64,000 nt of DNA from an uncultured Lachnospiraceae bacterium (GCA_947165025.1 CAMUYQ010000008.1:62001-126000), one strand, 5' to 3'; shown: positions 8,078 through 17,865, counted from the stretch's first letter. Program-made: numbers and translations. Notes: generated by a model from the sequence alone, not told the origin.

Positions 8078-11000
8078 TCAGCTTTCAAGTATCTGTGTGA
8101 TGCCGTCCCAGTCAAGAACCTTCAGCATCTTGCCGATGTTATCGATCTTTTCGGCATCTTTTTCGGGAAGAGCATACTTGCTCAGGTTCCCGAGTACCAT
8201 TTCAACGGAATCGTAATCCATCTGATCCGCAAGCTCCTTAAGAGCAAAATACGCATCAGCAAGTTCCGACTCCGGTATCATTTCCTTACCTTCATCATCA
8301 GGCTTCTCGTGAAGTTTTTTCAGTTTCTCCTTAAATGCGATGTAATCATCAAGAAGCTTTCCTGCATTCTCTTTTATGAAATCCGTATCCTGCCTGTTTC
8401 CGGCGTTCTCAAGTTTCTCCGCAAGAGCGGAAAGTCCCATCGCACCGACGATCCTTGCGCTTGATTTGAGCGCATGTACCTTGATCGTGAACAGTTTGAT
8501 ATCGTCTTCCTCAAATGCACTCCTGATCACTTTCGCACTGTCGTCAAGAGTATCGGAGAAGAGATTCAGCGAATTGATGAACGGTCCGATACCGCCCGAA
8601 TTGCGCACGCCTTCGTCCATCGATATCCCGTCGATATCCTTAACCCATGACATCTCTTCAGGCAGCTCTTCCATCTGCGGCATATCCGGAATGCCTTCGG
8701 GCTTCATCATCATCTCCGGCGGAAGATGCTTCATAATCGCACGCTCGACCGCTCGCGAGTCAATGGGCTTTGCAAGATATCCGGTAAATCCTTTTGAAAT
8801 GTAGAAATCCTCTCCGACCGTGGAATTGGCCGTAAGTGCGTATACAGGCAGATCCGGATGATCCTCACGGATATGTTCAACCGTCTCCACGCCGTCCATT
8901 CCCGGCATCATATGATCCAGCAGAACGACATTGAAAGAGCCGTATTTGATCTTTTCAAGACATTCCTCTCCGCTCGATGCGGTCGTGATGAACATCTTGG
9001 TCGCCTTCAGAAGTCCCTTTATGACGGCAAGGTTCATCGGATTATCATCAACTATAAGTATGTCTGCATCGGGCGCAACAAACTGCGGTATGTAAGGTCC
9101 CTTTGCACTGTCATCGACATGCTCGACAAATGTTCCCATCGGGGTTTCGTCTTCAATGCGCTGGGCCGTCGTAAAGAGGAATTCGCTTCCTTTGCCGTAC
9201 ACGCTCTCACATCTAAGATCGCCGCCCATAAGCTCCGCGAAACGTCTCGATATGTCAAGTCCCAGTCCGGTTCCCTGGATGCCGCTGTTCTTTTCTTCAT
9301 CAAGTCTTTCATATGCCGTGAACAGCTTGTCCATATCTTCGGCCCTGATACCTATTCCGGTATCCTTGACGGAGAATGTGAGATCGCAGTCCTCTTCCCT
9401 CTTTTCATTCATCCTGACGGAAAGAGTGAAACCGCCTTCGTCAGTGTATTTAACGGCATTTGTCAGAAGGTTCAGTACGACCTGTTTGATCTTTCCGGCA
9501 TCTCCGTACAGACGCTTCGGTATATTCTCATCGACCTTTACATCAAACGTCAGATCCTTCTCGGTGCTTCTGACTCTTATCATCGTGACTATCGATCTTA
9601 ACAGTTCTGCAGTGTCATATCCCTGCTCGACAAGATGCATCTTGCCCGACTCGATCTTCGATATATCAAGAAGGTCATTGATGAGTCCGAGCAGTGATTC
9701 CGATGCTGTCCTGATATCAAGCGCATAGTTTATTATCGACATGAAATAGCCTTTGGGAACATCTGTCGAATCCTCTCGCAGGATCATCTCATCCATTCCC
9801 ATTATCGTATTGATAGGCGTCCTGATCTCATGAGACATGTTTGCCAAAAATCGTGACTTGGCTGTATTGGCTCTCTCCGCCTCTTCCTTGGCACGCCTGA
9901 TCTGCTCGTACTGTTTTGTGATGACTGTTCCCGTCAGAACGCGCCATACGATAAATCCGGCAAGTGCGGCAACAAGAAGTGCTCCGAGAACGCGGACGAT
10001 AAGGAGCTCCGTAAATCTCGGTTTCTTTACAACGTGAAAGACCTCATCCTGTATAACGTTATGAGTTGTCTTATCAAGTATACGGATATGCAGATTGTAA
10101 TCGCCATACGACAGTCCCGTATATTCGAGCGATGTCATGCTCTTCAGATCGGTCGTTATACCGCTCTCTTTTGCACCTTCAAGGAATATGTCGACTGTAG
10201 GATTATTCATCGAATAGTCGAGTATCGCAGGTGTGATCTGTATACGTCCGAGCTCTGAAGGGATCGTATAAGTTCCCGTATCATCCGCAGCGATCGTCTC
10301 GTCATTGTAAGTGATCGATCTGACTCCGATCTTGACAGTCGAATTATGCTCGTAGAAATGATTGATATTTACCTTGCATACGCCCGCACGCTCAGCGATG
10401 AACAGATTACCCTCTTCGTCTATCGCGCTGAACGCATTTGCCGTAGGTGCTCCCGGAAGGCCGTTGAAATAATTATAGAGCCTGTAATCCACCACCGCAT
10501 CGTCCAAAAGGCTTTTCGTACTTGCGCAGTACACACCCATCGATGAGAGTACCCATGCGTTATCATCATCGTCGGTAAAAATGTCAAAGTTATTATTGTA
10601 CGGGAAAGTAGTCACGGTCTTGATGGAACCGTTCTTCATATACTGGATCGAATTGGAAGTAATGATCCAGTTGACACCGTGCTTCTCATCTCTCTTGATA
10701 CGGAGCACGACTTCACTCGTAAGACCTTCCTCGCGTCCGATCTTTTTAACCTTGTCATCCTTTATCGCATAAATACCGTCACCGTCGGATCCGGCATATA
10801 TCGTTCCGTCGTCGCCCTCGCATACCGTCAGGAATACGGTGTTGGTTATCACATCCGAAGCACCGATGACTTTTCTGATCACTCCGTCCCTTATGATAAC
10901 GAGGCCCTCGTTCGTACCGACAAGTACGTCGTTGTTCTTTGTAAACGAAATGCATCTGACCTTGGTCGTCGGCATTCCGGCTGTCTCATCGAAGCGCTTG

Positions 11001-12274
11001 ATGGCTCCGTATGCCGACTGAAATACAAGTCCTAAATCGTTTGTGTATGTAGTGATCCAGAGATTGCCTTCGGCATCTTCTTCGATATCCCTGATCCTTG
11101 TATCTTTGAGATATTCCGTCAGTGAATTTTCAACACTGCGATTTTCATTGTTAAGGATATAAAGACCCGAATCCGTACCGACATACAGAAGTGTCTTGTG
11201 TATGCACGTCGCATTGACAGCTCCCGTATCAAGTCCCGCTATTTTGGTAAGGTCCTGGAAATTGTTCGTGACAACCTTCATGACACCCTGCCTTGACGAA
11301 GCGAACCAGAGATTCCCCTCATAATCGGCAGTCATCATGTCGATCGAATTGTTCATCGGGATATTCTTAAGTATCCGGAATTTGAATTTCTCATCGATAT
11401 ACCCGGCTACATTCTCGGAAGTTATCCATATCCGGTCGCATGCCGAGGTTATCCAGTAAACCTCCCCTGCGGGTGATACATCGATCTTCGTGCATTCATC
11501 AGCCGGTGCCCCGAAATCTCCATAGTACACGCTGCTTGATTCGGTACCGAAGTATATCTTTCCTGCCTCTTTCTCATCGGCGTAGACGGTTGATATCCTG
11601 TCTACTCCGAGTTCCGAACTCGTATGGTAATCCGTTAGTTTTCCGGATCTGATGGTGAATATCGATCCCTCACTCGTCGCACCGTATATCGTCCCCTCGG
11701 AATCAACCGAAAACCGTGTGATGATCTTATCGTTGATCCTCGGATCGCTGAGGTCGTGAAGTCTGAAATTCCCGTCGGCATAACATATACCTCCGGTCGT
11801 TCCGATGTAGATGTTTCCGTCATTGCCCTCTACTATCGTTCTGATCGATGCAGACGGAAGTCCGTTTTCGTATGTAAAACGCTTTGTCTCTCCGTCGGAA
11901 AGCATTGCGACAACACCGTTGTCGTTTGTGCCGATCCACATCCTGTCGCGGCTGTCCTCATATATGACCCTTCCGCTCGTAAGACCACCGGTTGCATCAA
12001 GTCTTTCAAAATTGGATCCGTCATAACGGATGATACCGCTGTAACCGCCTATCCAGATGTAACCGTCCTTTGCTCCGTAAATGTAGTTTGCATCCGAAGT
12101 CGGAAGTCCGTTTGTTGCATCATAGATCTGGGCCATGTATCCGACATTATCAAGCTGTCCGCTCGCAGCATATCCGCCGCCGTTCGGGGTTGCCGATACG
12201 CTGACTGCTCCCACGGCAAAAGTCAGTGCCGCAACAGTTGCGGCCGTTATGATCCTGAATGATTTTACCGGCAT
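8078..12274 (-). CDS. Hybrid histidine kinase with extracellular propeller sensor, receiver and Hpt domains
   Basis: 1398 residues from the ATG at 12274, which has GGAGG upstream; the frame is open to 12304 but that start lacks a site. A signal peptide ends near SVSATP. A two-component propeller sensor (about 40-640) shows repeats such as GLPTSDANYIYGAKDGYIWI and GLPSASIRTIVEGNDGNIYI. A Y_Y_Y-like domain follows, then a membrane helix near 760. Next come HisKA (MSHEIRTPINTIMGM, about 812), an HATPase (DTGIGI, GTGLGLDI), a receiver (VVLLDHMMPGMDGVE, about 1120) and an Hpt domain (KVHALKSSARIVGA, about 1269). This layout resembles polysaccharide-sensing hybrid kinases, but it ends in Hpt rather than an AraC domain. 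It probably relays phosphate to the adjacent regulator. Confidence 0.93.
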   Translation of the reverse strand: MPVKSFRIITAATVAALTFAVGAVSVSATPNGGGYAASGQLDNVGYMAQIYDATNGLPTSDANYIYGAKDGYIWIGGYSGIIRYDGSNFERLDATGGLTSGRVIYEDSRDRMWIGTNDNGVVAMLSDGETKRFTYENGLPSASIRTIVEGNDGNIYIGTTGGICYADGNFRLHDLSDPRINDKIITRFSVDSEGTIYGATSEGSIFTIRSGKLTDYHTSSELGVDRISTVYADEKEAGKIYFGTESSSVYYGDFGAPADECTKIDVSPAGEVYWITSACDRIWITSENVAGYIDEKFKFRILKNIPMNNSIDMMTADYEGNLWFASSRQGVMKVVTNNFQDLTKIAGLDTGAVNATCIHKTLLYVGTDSGLYILNNENRSVENSLTEYLKDTRIRDIEEDAEGNLWITTYTNDLGLVFQSAYGAIKRFDETAGMPTTKVRCISFTKNNDVLVGTNEGLVIIRDGVIRKVIGASDVITNTVFLTVCEGDDGTIYAGSDGDGIYAIKDDKVKKIGREEGLTSEVVLRIKRDEKHGVNWIITSNSIQYMKNGSIKTVTTFPYNNNFDIFTDDDDNAWVLSSMGVYCASTKSLLDDAVVDYRLYNYFNGLPGAPTANAFSAIDEEGNLFIAERAGVCKVNINHFYEHNSTVKIGVRSITYNDETIAADDTGTYTIPSELGRIQITPAILDYSMNNPTVDIFLEGAKESGITTDLKSMTSLEYTGLSYGDYNLHIRILDKTTHNVIQDEVFHVVKKPRFTELLIVRVLGALLVAALAGFIVWRVLTGTVITKQYEQIRRAKEEAERANTAKSRFLANMSHEIRTPINTIMGMDEMILREDSTDVPKGYFMSIINYALDIRTASESLLGLINDLLDISKIESGKMHLVEQGYDTAELLRSIVTMIRVRSTEKDLTFDVKVDENIPKRLYGDAGKIKQVVLNLLTNAVKYTDEGGFTLSVRMNEKREEDCDLTFSVKDTGIGIRAEDMDKLFTAYERLDEEKNSGIQGTGLGLDISRRFAELMGGDLRCESVYGKGSEFLFTTAQRIEDETPMGTFVEHVDDSAKGPYIPQFVAPDADILIVDDNPMNLAVIKGLLKATKMFITTASSGEECLEKIKYGSFNVVLLDHMMPGMDGVETVEHIREDHPDLPVYALTANSTVGEDFYISKGFTGYLAKPIDSRAVERAIMKHLPPEMMMKPEGIPDMPQMEELPEEMSWVKDIDGISMDEGVRNSGGIGPFINSLNLFSDTLDDSAKVIRSAFEEDDIKLFTIKVHALKSSARIVGAMGLSALAEKLENAGNRQDTDFIKENAGKLLDDYIAFKEKLKKLHEKPDDEGKEMIPESELADAYFALKELADQMDYDSVEMVLGNLSKYALPEKDAEKIDNIGKMLKVLDWDGITQILES

Positions 12275-12303
12275 GTAAAATGATCCTCCGTTAAAGACCG
12301 TCA

Positions 12304-14442
12304 TCAGACGATCTCTCCGTTATATTTTCTGAGTACCACCTTGACCTCGTCAAGCGACTCCATGAATACCTCTACGCATTTCGGATCGAACTGTGTTCCC
12401 GATCCTTCCCTGATGATATCAAGCGCCTTCTCCAGCGGGAATGCGGGCTTGTATACTCTCGGTGAAGTAAGTGCGTCAAATACATCCGCAACAGCCATGA
12501 CACGCGCCGAAAGAGGGATGACCTCTCCGTGAAGCTTCTCCGGGTAACCTTTTCCGTCCCAGCGCTCGTGATGGTATGCCGCCATGTTCCTTGCCTCCTT
12601 CAGGTAGTTCTCACCCTGAAGAGTTGCGATCGCCTTTTCGATTATCTTCTTGCCGGCTGTCGTATGTGTCTTCATGATCTCAAACTCATCCGGCAGAAGC
12701 TTTCCGGGCTTGTTAAGTATCTTATCGGGAATGTTGATCTTACCGACATCATGAAGAGGTGCCGACATCTCAACATCGGATATGTAATTGGGCGTGATCT
12801 TCTGCGCGTAATATCCCTTCCTGCGAAGACCGTCAAGTACTATCCTGACGTATGCAGCAGTCTTCTGGATATGCGCACCCGTGTCGGAGTCACGGTTCTC
12901 GACCATGTCCGCCATCGTTATGATCAGACCATTCTGCATCTTGGCAGTCGCTGCCGCATAGTGGCGAACGCTTCTGACCTTTTCCGCCATGTCGGCGGAC
13001 ATTTTGCATATAGCTTTGTACAGCTCCTCAACTTCGTCATCAGTCCTGATATCCAGTTCTCTTATCGCACGTACACTGTTATCAAATGCTACCTGGTCAT
13101 CACCGCTGACAACAAATTCTTTCGTGCTCTTTGTCATGCTGCCTATCGGATAAATGAGGTTGTATCTTGATATCCACAGACCGTATCCGAGCACAAGCGT
13201 AAAGAATCCCGAGAAGATCAGTATCGTCTTGATCGAGAAATCTCTCATGTAATCCGACAGATAATACATCGATACATCGGCGCCGACATAACAGACCGTC
13301 CTGCCCTGGGAATTTTTGACGGGAGTATATGATGTAAGAACCCATCCCGAAATATCATTTGACTCGATCGAAGGTATCTCCTCGCCGGCAAACAGTTTTG
13401 AAAGATACGGCCTGAAAGCATCTTCAAACTCGATCATATCGCCCGGCTGATAAGCCGTCTGGTCATCTGAGTCCAGATCGAATACGAAATAACATCCGTC
13501 CTCTTCAAACTTGACCGCATACAGATATTTGACTCCTCTTGAATTCTCGCGGATCGAATAGAGCATGCTCTCCGTCTCCCTGTATCCGGGGGCACTCTTT
13601 CCATGCCTGATGTATTCATCGACCATATCGCCGTCAATAACTCTGGCTGCCAGCTTCGTGGCATTTTTGGAGCTTTCCGAGTATTCTGCCTTTGTGTTGA
13701 TGAAGTACAGTTCGATGCTGATCCATGCCATTGCAAGCGTCAGCGCAAGAGAGGCGACAACCAGCATCTTTGCCATTCTGCCGCTGAGCGAATGACTGTC
13801 CTTTTTGACACGCATTTCTTTGACATCATCGAATGAAAGGGGCTTCTGATGCCATGCGCTGTTCCATATGGACTCGACAAGATTCTTCGGAATGAAATAC
13901 ATTATCATGAACGCGTCCATAACCGCGATTCCCTTGTCGATAATATTAAATCCGGTATTGACGAGCATCGTTGCGAAGAAATACTTTACTCCCTGCGTTG
14001 CTATCACCCTGGCGCTTTCGGCAACCTCAGCAAACTGCGGACCTCCCATGAGGAACCACTGCAGAAGTGTCCCGAACACTCCCCCAATTGCGGACAGTAT
14101 CAAAATGAATATCGATACCCACTTTATACTTTTTAATCTGTCGCGTAGCATGAACCATGCCGTAACAAACACGATCAGTACGCTGATGAACGTATAATAC
14201 AGGGATGTTTCATTAAAGAAACTGCATATTACGTTGGTGGCAACACCGGTTACCATGCCGGGCAGAACACCTCCGACCATTGTGACGAGTATTGTTCCCG
14301 CGCAGTCAAGGTAAAGCGGAAGATCATTCTTAAGCGCAATGAATGCCAGTCCGACATTCAGCACTATACCTATGAGTATTGCCACTCTTCTCTTTATCGC
14401 ATTGACATTTCGTTTTCTCGAAAGTCCGGAAAAGCCTTTCAT
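12304..14442 (-). CDS. Membrane HD-GYP phosphodiesterase with ECF-like N-terminus
   Basis: 712 residues from the ATG at 14442, chosen for GGAGGT just upstream; an in-frame start 10 codons earlier has no site. Residues 10-200 form about five or six membrane helices with DCAGTILVTMVGGVLPGMV, reminiscent of ECF-transporter S-components. An extracellular sensor (about 240-390) follows the next helix, then a helix near 400 and a HAMP-like linker. The HD-GYP domain (about 520-700) has DTGAHIQKTAAYVRIV, PLHDVGKINIPDKIL and HHERWDGKGYPEKLHG. It is probably active against cyclic di-GMP. Its stop abuts the hybrid kinase frame, so they are probably co-expressed. It is the first gene of the block. Confidence 0.88.
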   Translation of the reverse strand: MKGFSGLSRKRNVNAIKRRVAILIGIVLNVGLAFIALKNDLPLYLDCAGTILVTMVGGVLPGMVTGVATNVICSFFNETSLYYTFISVLIVFVTAWFMLRDRLKSIKWVSIFILILSAIGGVFGTLLQWFLMGGPQFAEVAESARVIATQGVKYFFATMLVNTGFNIIDKGIAVMDAFMIMYFIPKNLVESIWNSAWHQKPLSFDDVKEMRVKKDSHSLSGRMAKMLVVASLALTLAMAWISIELYFINTKAEYSESSKNATKLAARVIDGDMVDEYIRHGKSAPGYRETESMLYSIRENSRGVKYLYAVKFEEDGCYFVFDLDSDDQTAYQPGDMIEFEDAFRPYLSKLFAGEEIPSIESNDISGWVLTSYTPVKNSQGRTVCYVGADVSMYYLSDYMRDFSIKTILIFSGFFTLVLGYGLWISRYNLIYPIGSMTKSTKEFVVSGDDQVAFDNSVRAIRELDIRTDDEVEELYKAICKMSADMAEKVRSVRHYAAATAKMQNGLIITMADMVENRDSDTGAHIQKTAAYVRIVLDGLRRKGYYAQKITPNYISDVEMSAPLHDVGKINIPDKILNKPGKLLPDEFEIMKTHTTAGKKIIEKAIATLQGENYLKEARNMAAYHHERWDGKGYPEKLHGEVIPLSARVMAVADVFDALTSPRVYKPAFPLEKALDIIREGSGTQFDPKCVEVFMESLDEVKVVLRKYNGEIV

Positions 14443-14527
14443 TAACACCTCCAAATGGGTATAATAACCCAATCTGCTTAATTATATGACAAAACGACGA
14501 TTTTTTCAAAAACATTTCTGCGCCTTG

Positions 14528-14536
14528 TGGTATAAT
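14528..14536 (+). promoter_or_regulatory. Extended -10 promoter directly before the MurD-like gene (leaderless)
   Basis: TGG-TATAAT is a perfect extended -10. The hexamer ends 7 nt before the ATG at 14544, so the expected transcription start falls at the start codon itself. No Shine-Dalgarno sequence lies between -10 and ATG. No recognisable -35 is present. Confidence 0.7.
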
Positions 14537-14543
14537 ACGGGTT

Positions 14544-15728
14544 ATGAAACTTTACGAGAAATTCACAGGCAAACGCATACTCATATGGGGATTCGGACGC
14601 GAAGGCAAGTCAACGAAACAGTTCTGCGAAGACTTCTGCAGGGCAAAGAGCGTTGATGTATTTGAAGGAAAGCGCGAAGACATATGCGAGGACGACTATG
14701 ACTATATAGTAAAGAGCCCCGGCATAATCATGGATGATGACAACCCGAAATACACTTCCCAGACGCAGATCTTTCTGGAAAACTTCCGCGCCAATACTGT
14801 CGGCATAACCGGAACAAAGGGAAAGAGCACCACTTCGGCCCTTCTTCACCATGTTCTCGCAGAGGCCGGCAAAAAGGTGATCCTTCTCGGAAACATCGGA
14901 GAACCGTGCCTTGACTCATACGGTCATATCGATCCCGACACGATCGTCGTGTTTGAGATGTCGTGTCACCAGCTCGCTCATGTTACCGTCTCTCCTCATA
15001 TAGCGGTTTTTCTGAACCTGTTTGAAGAACATCTCGATTATTACAAAACGTTTGAGAGATATTTTGCGGCCAAGGCCAACATCACCCGGTTCCAGACCGG
15101 ATCGGACATACTCTTTGAAGGTACCGGTGTTCCCGCTCTTGATACAAAAGCATCGGTTTATCGGATCGATCCGGCAAACGTTCCGGAATATGACCTTAAG
15201 ATACTCGGACATCATAACAGCTTCAATGCGCACTTCGTGCACGAGATATGCTCGAAGGTTTATGGGATCGACCATGATATGATAATAAAGGCTCTGTCCT
15301 CCTTCACAGGTCTTGCGCACCGCCTTCAGCACATAGGCTGTACAGACGGGGTCGATTTCTATGATGATTCGATATCTACCATACCGTCCGCAACGATCGA
15401 GGCGGCACAGGCTGTCGTCAATGCAAAGACCATACTCATCGGCGGAATGGACCGCGGTATCAGTTACGATACCCTTATAGATTTTATCAATTCGAATACG
15501 AAGTATAATTACATCTTCTCGTATGATTCGGGAAAAAGGATATACGACAGCGTCAACAAGACAGACAACACATTCCTTTGCGAAGATCTTGCTTCCTCTG
15601 TGAAGCTTGCAAAAAAGATCACTCCGAAAGGCTGTGCCGTCATCCTCTCTCCCGCTTCGGCAAGTTACGGTTATTTCAAAAACTTCGAAGAGCGCGGAGA
15701 TGTTTTCAGACAGCTTTGCGGTCTGTGA
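14544..15728 (+). CDS. MurD-like Mur ligase
   Basis: 394 residues, shorter than typical MurD (about 450). MurD joins D-glutamate to UDP-MurNAc-L-alanine. Seen: an N-terminal Rossmann segment (ILIWGFGREGKSTKQF), a P-loop VGITGTKGKSTTSALL near residue 93, VFLNLFEEHLDYYKTF, the carbamylated-lysine-type segment FAAKANITRF, and a C-terminal domain with GLAHRLQHIG and FYDDSISTIPSATIEA, which match MurD rather than MurE/F. It is not in a cell-division cluster but directly precedes a CapA-like gene. CapB/PgsB, the partner of CapA, is also a Mur-type ligase, so a role in a glutamate-containing polymer is possible. The start has no ribosome site and seems leaderless. Confidence 0.82.
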   Translation: MKLYEKFTGKRILIWGFGREGKSTKQFCEDFCRAKSVDVFEGKREDICEDDYDYIVKSPGIIMDDDNPKYTSQTQIFLENFRANTVGITGTKGKSTTSALLHHVLAEAGKKVILLGNIGEPCLDSYGHIDPDTIVVFEMSCHQLAHVTVSPHIAVFLNLFEEHLDYYKTFERYFAAKANITRFQTGSDILFEGTGVPALDTKASVYRIDPANVPEYDLKILGHHNSFNAHFVHEICSKVYGIDHDMIIKALSSFTGLAHRLQHIGCTDGVDFYDDSISTIPSATIEAAQAVVNAKTILIGGMDRGISYDTLIDFINSNTKYNYIFSYDSGKRIYDSVNKTDNTFLCEDLASSVKLAKKITPKGCAVILSPASASYGYFKNFEERGDVFRQLCGL

Positions 15729-15755
15729 CAGTTGTGCGAAAGGAATCATTGTTTG

Positions 15756-16943
15756 ATGAGCACTGCCACTCTCACATTTACGGGTGATATCGGATTTGAC
15801 AAATATATGGCGAAAAAATGGGACGATGACAGACTTCTCGATCCCGCTGTTTCATCGTTCATTAAAGAAAGTGATCATCTGATCGTAAATCTCGAAGGCC
15901 CTCTGTACAACGGGCAGGATGAGCCGGACGCGCCCCGGCCCGAGGGGACTGCGGCATCGCTTGTCCACGCGATGGATCCCGGGGTCGCAGATTTTCTGAA
16001 CTGTATCGGTGCCGGTATATGGAACATATGCAACAACCACATAATGGATGAAGGCGCCGCAGGTATCGGCAGCACGCTCCGTCTTGCAAAAGAGTCTGGT
16101 GCAAAGCCACTCGGTGCCGGAATGAACATACACGAAGCATCATCTCCCGTTATCATAAATGAAGCCGGCGGTATCGGAATGATCGGTGTCGGATACCAGC
16201 GCGCATGCAGGAAGGCGGGCGATGATACTCCCGGGTGCTTTTCCTGGAGTGACCTTGACCTTATAAAGCAGCGCATCGAAGAGATAAAGAAAAAATGCAG
16301 ATGGTGCATCGTTGTCGCACACGCCGGTGAGGAATTCACCGCAATACCGTCTCCGTACACAAGAGCCAGATATATCTCATATCTTGAAATGGGTGCTGAC
16401 ATCGTCATCGCACATCACCCGCATGTCGTGAACAATTACGAACTCATAAACGGTAAAGCGGTATTCTACTCTCTCGGAAATTTCATCTTTGATACCGACT
16501 ACCAGCGAAGCCAGTTTTACACCGAGTTCGGCGTGATCTTAAAATTTCACTTTACCGAAGACTCGTTCACGTTCGAGCCTCTCGGGATAAAGATCGACAG
16601 AAAAAGCGAACGCATCATCCCATGCGATCTTCCGGATATCTTCACTGACATTTCTGAAATTGAATACGAAAAGATCAAGGCGCTCGGTGCAAAGGTACTG
16701 ATAGAAAACACAAAACGCCAGCTTCGCTATATGAAAAAAGCGGAGTTTGAAAATGCCACCGAGGATGATTTTGTACGCAATTTCTATGAGCCCTTAAGGA
16801 GCGGCCGCGTTCCCGGGGAAACTCTTGATATGCAGATCATATATCCGCTCTCGCAGAAGGCTTCGGACGGCAAATGGAAAACATGCCGCCTGTCTGAAGT
16901 GGTTTCCTACATGCTTTCACAGATCCCAGAAGAACAACTTTGA
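15756..16943 (+). CDS. CapA family metallophosphatase-like protein
   Basis: 395 residues from the ATG at 15756 (AAAGGA upstream); a TTG at 15732 also opens the frame. The CapA/PgsA fold is seen from motifs: LTFTGDIGFDKYM, VNLEGPLYN, NICNNHIMDEGAAGI, CIVVAHAGEEF and DIVIAHHPHVVNNYE, ending with FYSLGNFIFD. These are the metal-binding positions of the calcineurin-like CapA group, tied to poly-gamma-glutamate or related capsule functions. No signal peptide or membrane helix is evident, unlike classical CapA, so this copy is probably cytoplasmic. It lies 27 nt downstream of the MurD-like gene and 20 nt upstream of the metallopeptidase gene. Three consecutive co-directional genes suggest one operon. 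Confidence 0.86.
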   Translation: MSTATLTFTGDIGFDKYMAKKWDDDRLLDPAVSSFIKESDHLIVNLEGPLYNGQDEPDAPRPEGTAASLVHAMDPGVADFLNCIGAGIWNICNNHIMDEGAAGIGSTLRLAKESGAKPLGAGMNIHEASSPVIINEAGGIGMIGVGYQRACRKAGDDTPGCFSWSDLDLIKQRIEEIKKKCRWCIVVAHAGEEFTAIPSPYTRARYISYLEMGADIVIAHHPHVVNNYELINGKAVFYSLGNFIFDTDYQRSQFYTEFGVILKFHFTEDSFTFEPLGIKIDRKSERIIPCDLPDIFTDISEIEYEKIKALGAKVLIENTKRQLRYMKKAEFENATEDDFVRNFYEPLRSGRVPGETLDMQIIYPLSQKASDGKWKTCRLSEVVSYMLSQIPEEQL

Positions 16944-16963
16944 CACGAATAAAGGATCCGGCC

Positions 16964-17518
16964 ATGGACTATGAACCCGTCATCATCAGATCACGCAGAA
17001 AATCACTTCAGGTTGAAGTGCACAACGACCTGTCCGTGATCGTCAGAGCCCCGAGGTGGGTATCGCTCAGGGAGATAAACAGGTTTATCGATGAGCGGCG
17101 CGACTGGATCGAAGAAACGCTAGCCAGGGCAAAAAAACGGATCGACGATAATCCCGTGCCCGACAGGTACTCTGAATATGAGCTTCAAAAGCTGGCAGAG
17201 CAGGCAAGAAAAACAATACCTCCTCTTGTCGAAAAGTACGCGGATGAGATCGGAGTTAAATACTCAAGGGTCACGATACGTACCCAGAAGACGCGCTGGG
17301 GCAGCTGCAGTAATAAGGGAAATCTCAACTTCAACTGTCTTCTTATGCTCCTTCCCGAGCCTGTCATGAACTATGTCATAGTACACGAACTGTGCCACAT
17401 AAAAGAGATGAACCACTCTCCCGCTTTCTGGCGTGAAGTCGAGAAGCACTGCCCCGATTACAGGTACTTAAGAGACTTCCTTAAGGACAACGGCGAGAAG
17501 GTTCTGCTCAGGCTGTAA
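16964..17518 (+). CDS. YgjP-like (M48/DUF45) zinc metallopeptidase
   Basis: 184 residues from the ATG at 16964 with AAAGGA 7 nt upstream; a TTG start overlapping the CapA stop is less likely. The N-terminus (IIRSRRKSLQVEVHNDLSVI) and basic central part (VTIRTQKTRWGSCSNKGNLN) are diagnostic of the YgjP/DUF45 family. The zinc site is VHELCHIKEMNHSPAFW (HExxH-type HELCH with a distal His in the helix), followed by the C-terminal segment REVEKHCPDYRYLRDFLK. The substrate is unknown for the family. Last gene of the MurD-like/CapA cluster. Confidence 0.88.
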   Translation: MDYEPVIIRSRRKSLQVEVHNDLSVIVRAPRWVSLREINRFIDERRDWIEETLARAKKRIDDNPVPDRYSEYELQKLAEQARKTIPPLVEKYADEIGVKYSRVTIRTQKTRWGSCSNKGNLNFNCLLMLLPEPVMNYVIVHELCHIKEMNHSPAFWREVEKHCPDYRYLRDFLKDNGEKVLLRL

Positions 17519-17538
17519 TAATTTTTTCTAAATTTCTG

Positions 17539-17568
17539 TTGACACAAAAAACGCTTTAGTGTAATAAT
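17539..17568 (+). promoter_or_regulatory. Promoter of the trpB T-box leader
   Basis: A perfect TTGACA at 17539-17544, a 17-nt spacer, then TAATAAT at 17562-17568 with TG just before it. It drives the T-box leader. Confidence 0.75.
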
Positions 17569-17574
17569 CAATTA

Positions 17575-17838
17575 AACCGTTGAAGGAGAGTGAGTAACTT
17601 CCGACTACCTTTCTCTGAGAGAGCCGCCGATGGTGAGATGGCGGCAGAAAGACCGGAAGCGAATGGGCTCCTGAGGGCGAGCAGAACTTACAGTATGTGA
17701 GCCGGAGTTAATCCTCCGTTATCAAAGATTGGCGTATGATGGTACGCATGAGTGGGTACGACAAGTACCAAGCCGGGTGGCACCGCAGGATCAGAATTCT
17801 ATCCTGTCCCAGCAAATCGTTGGGACGGGATTTTTTTA
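17575..17838 (+). promoter_or_regulatory. T-box leader, probably tRNA-Trp specific
   Basis: Transcription-attenuating T-box upstream of trpB. The T-box core CCGGGTGGCACCGCA is at 17773-17787. Stem I contains a distal hairpin GCCGCC...GGCGGC (about 17620-17644). The likely specifier is TGG at 17664-17666 within the segment GAATGGGC, matching tryptophan. Uncharged tRNA-Trp would stabilise the antiterminator and allow trpB expression. A terminator at 17801-17837 completes the unit. The specifier is assigned by position and by the downstream gene, not by a full fold. Confidence 0.88.
17801..17837 (+). terminator. T-box intrinsic terminator
   Basis: ATCCTGTCCCA (17801-17811) pairs with TGGGACGGGAT (17821-17831), with one G-T wobble and a 9-nt loop, followed by seven T residues. 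It is the regulated terminator of the T-box. Confidence 0.88.
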
Positions 17839-17865
17839 TTTCTCCCAACTGTAACTCAGTACCGG

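Noticed and set aside
8858-9601. A 247-codon plus-strand frame opposite the hybrid kinase receiver and ATPase domains
   Set aside because: Shadow of strongly conserved coding sequence on the minus strand.
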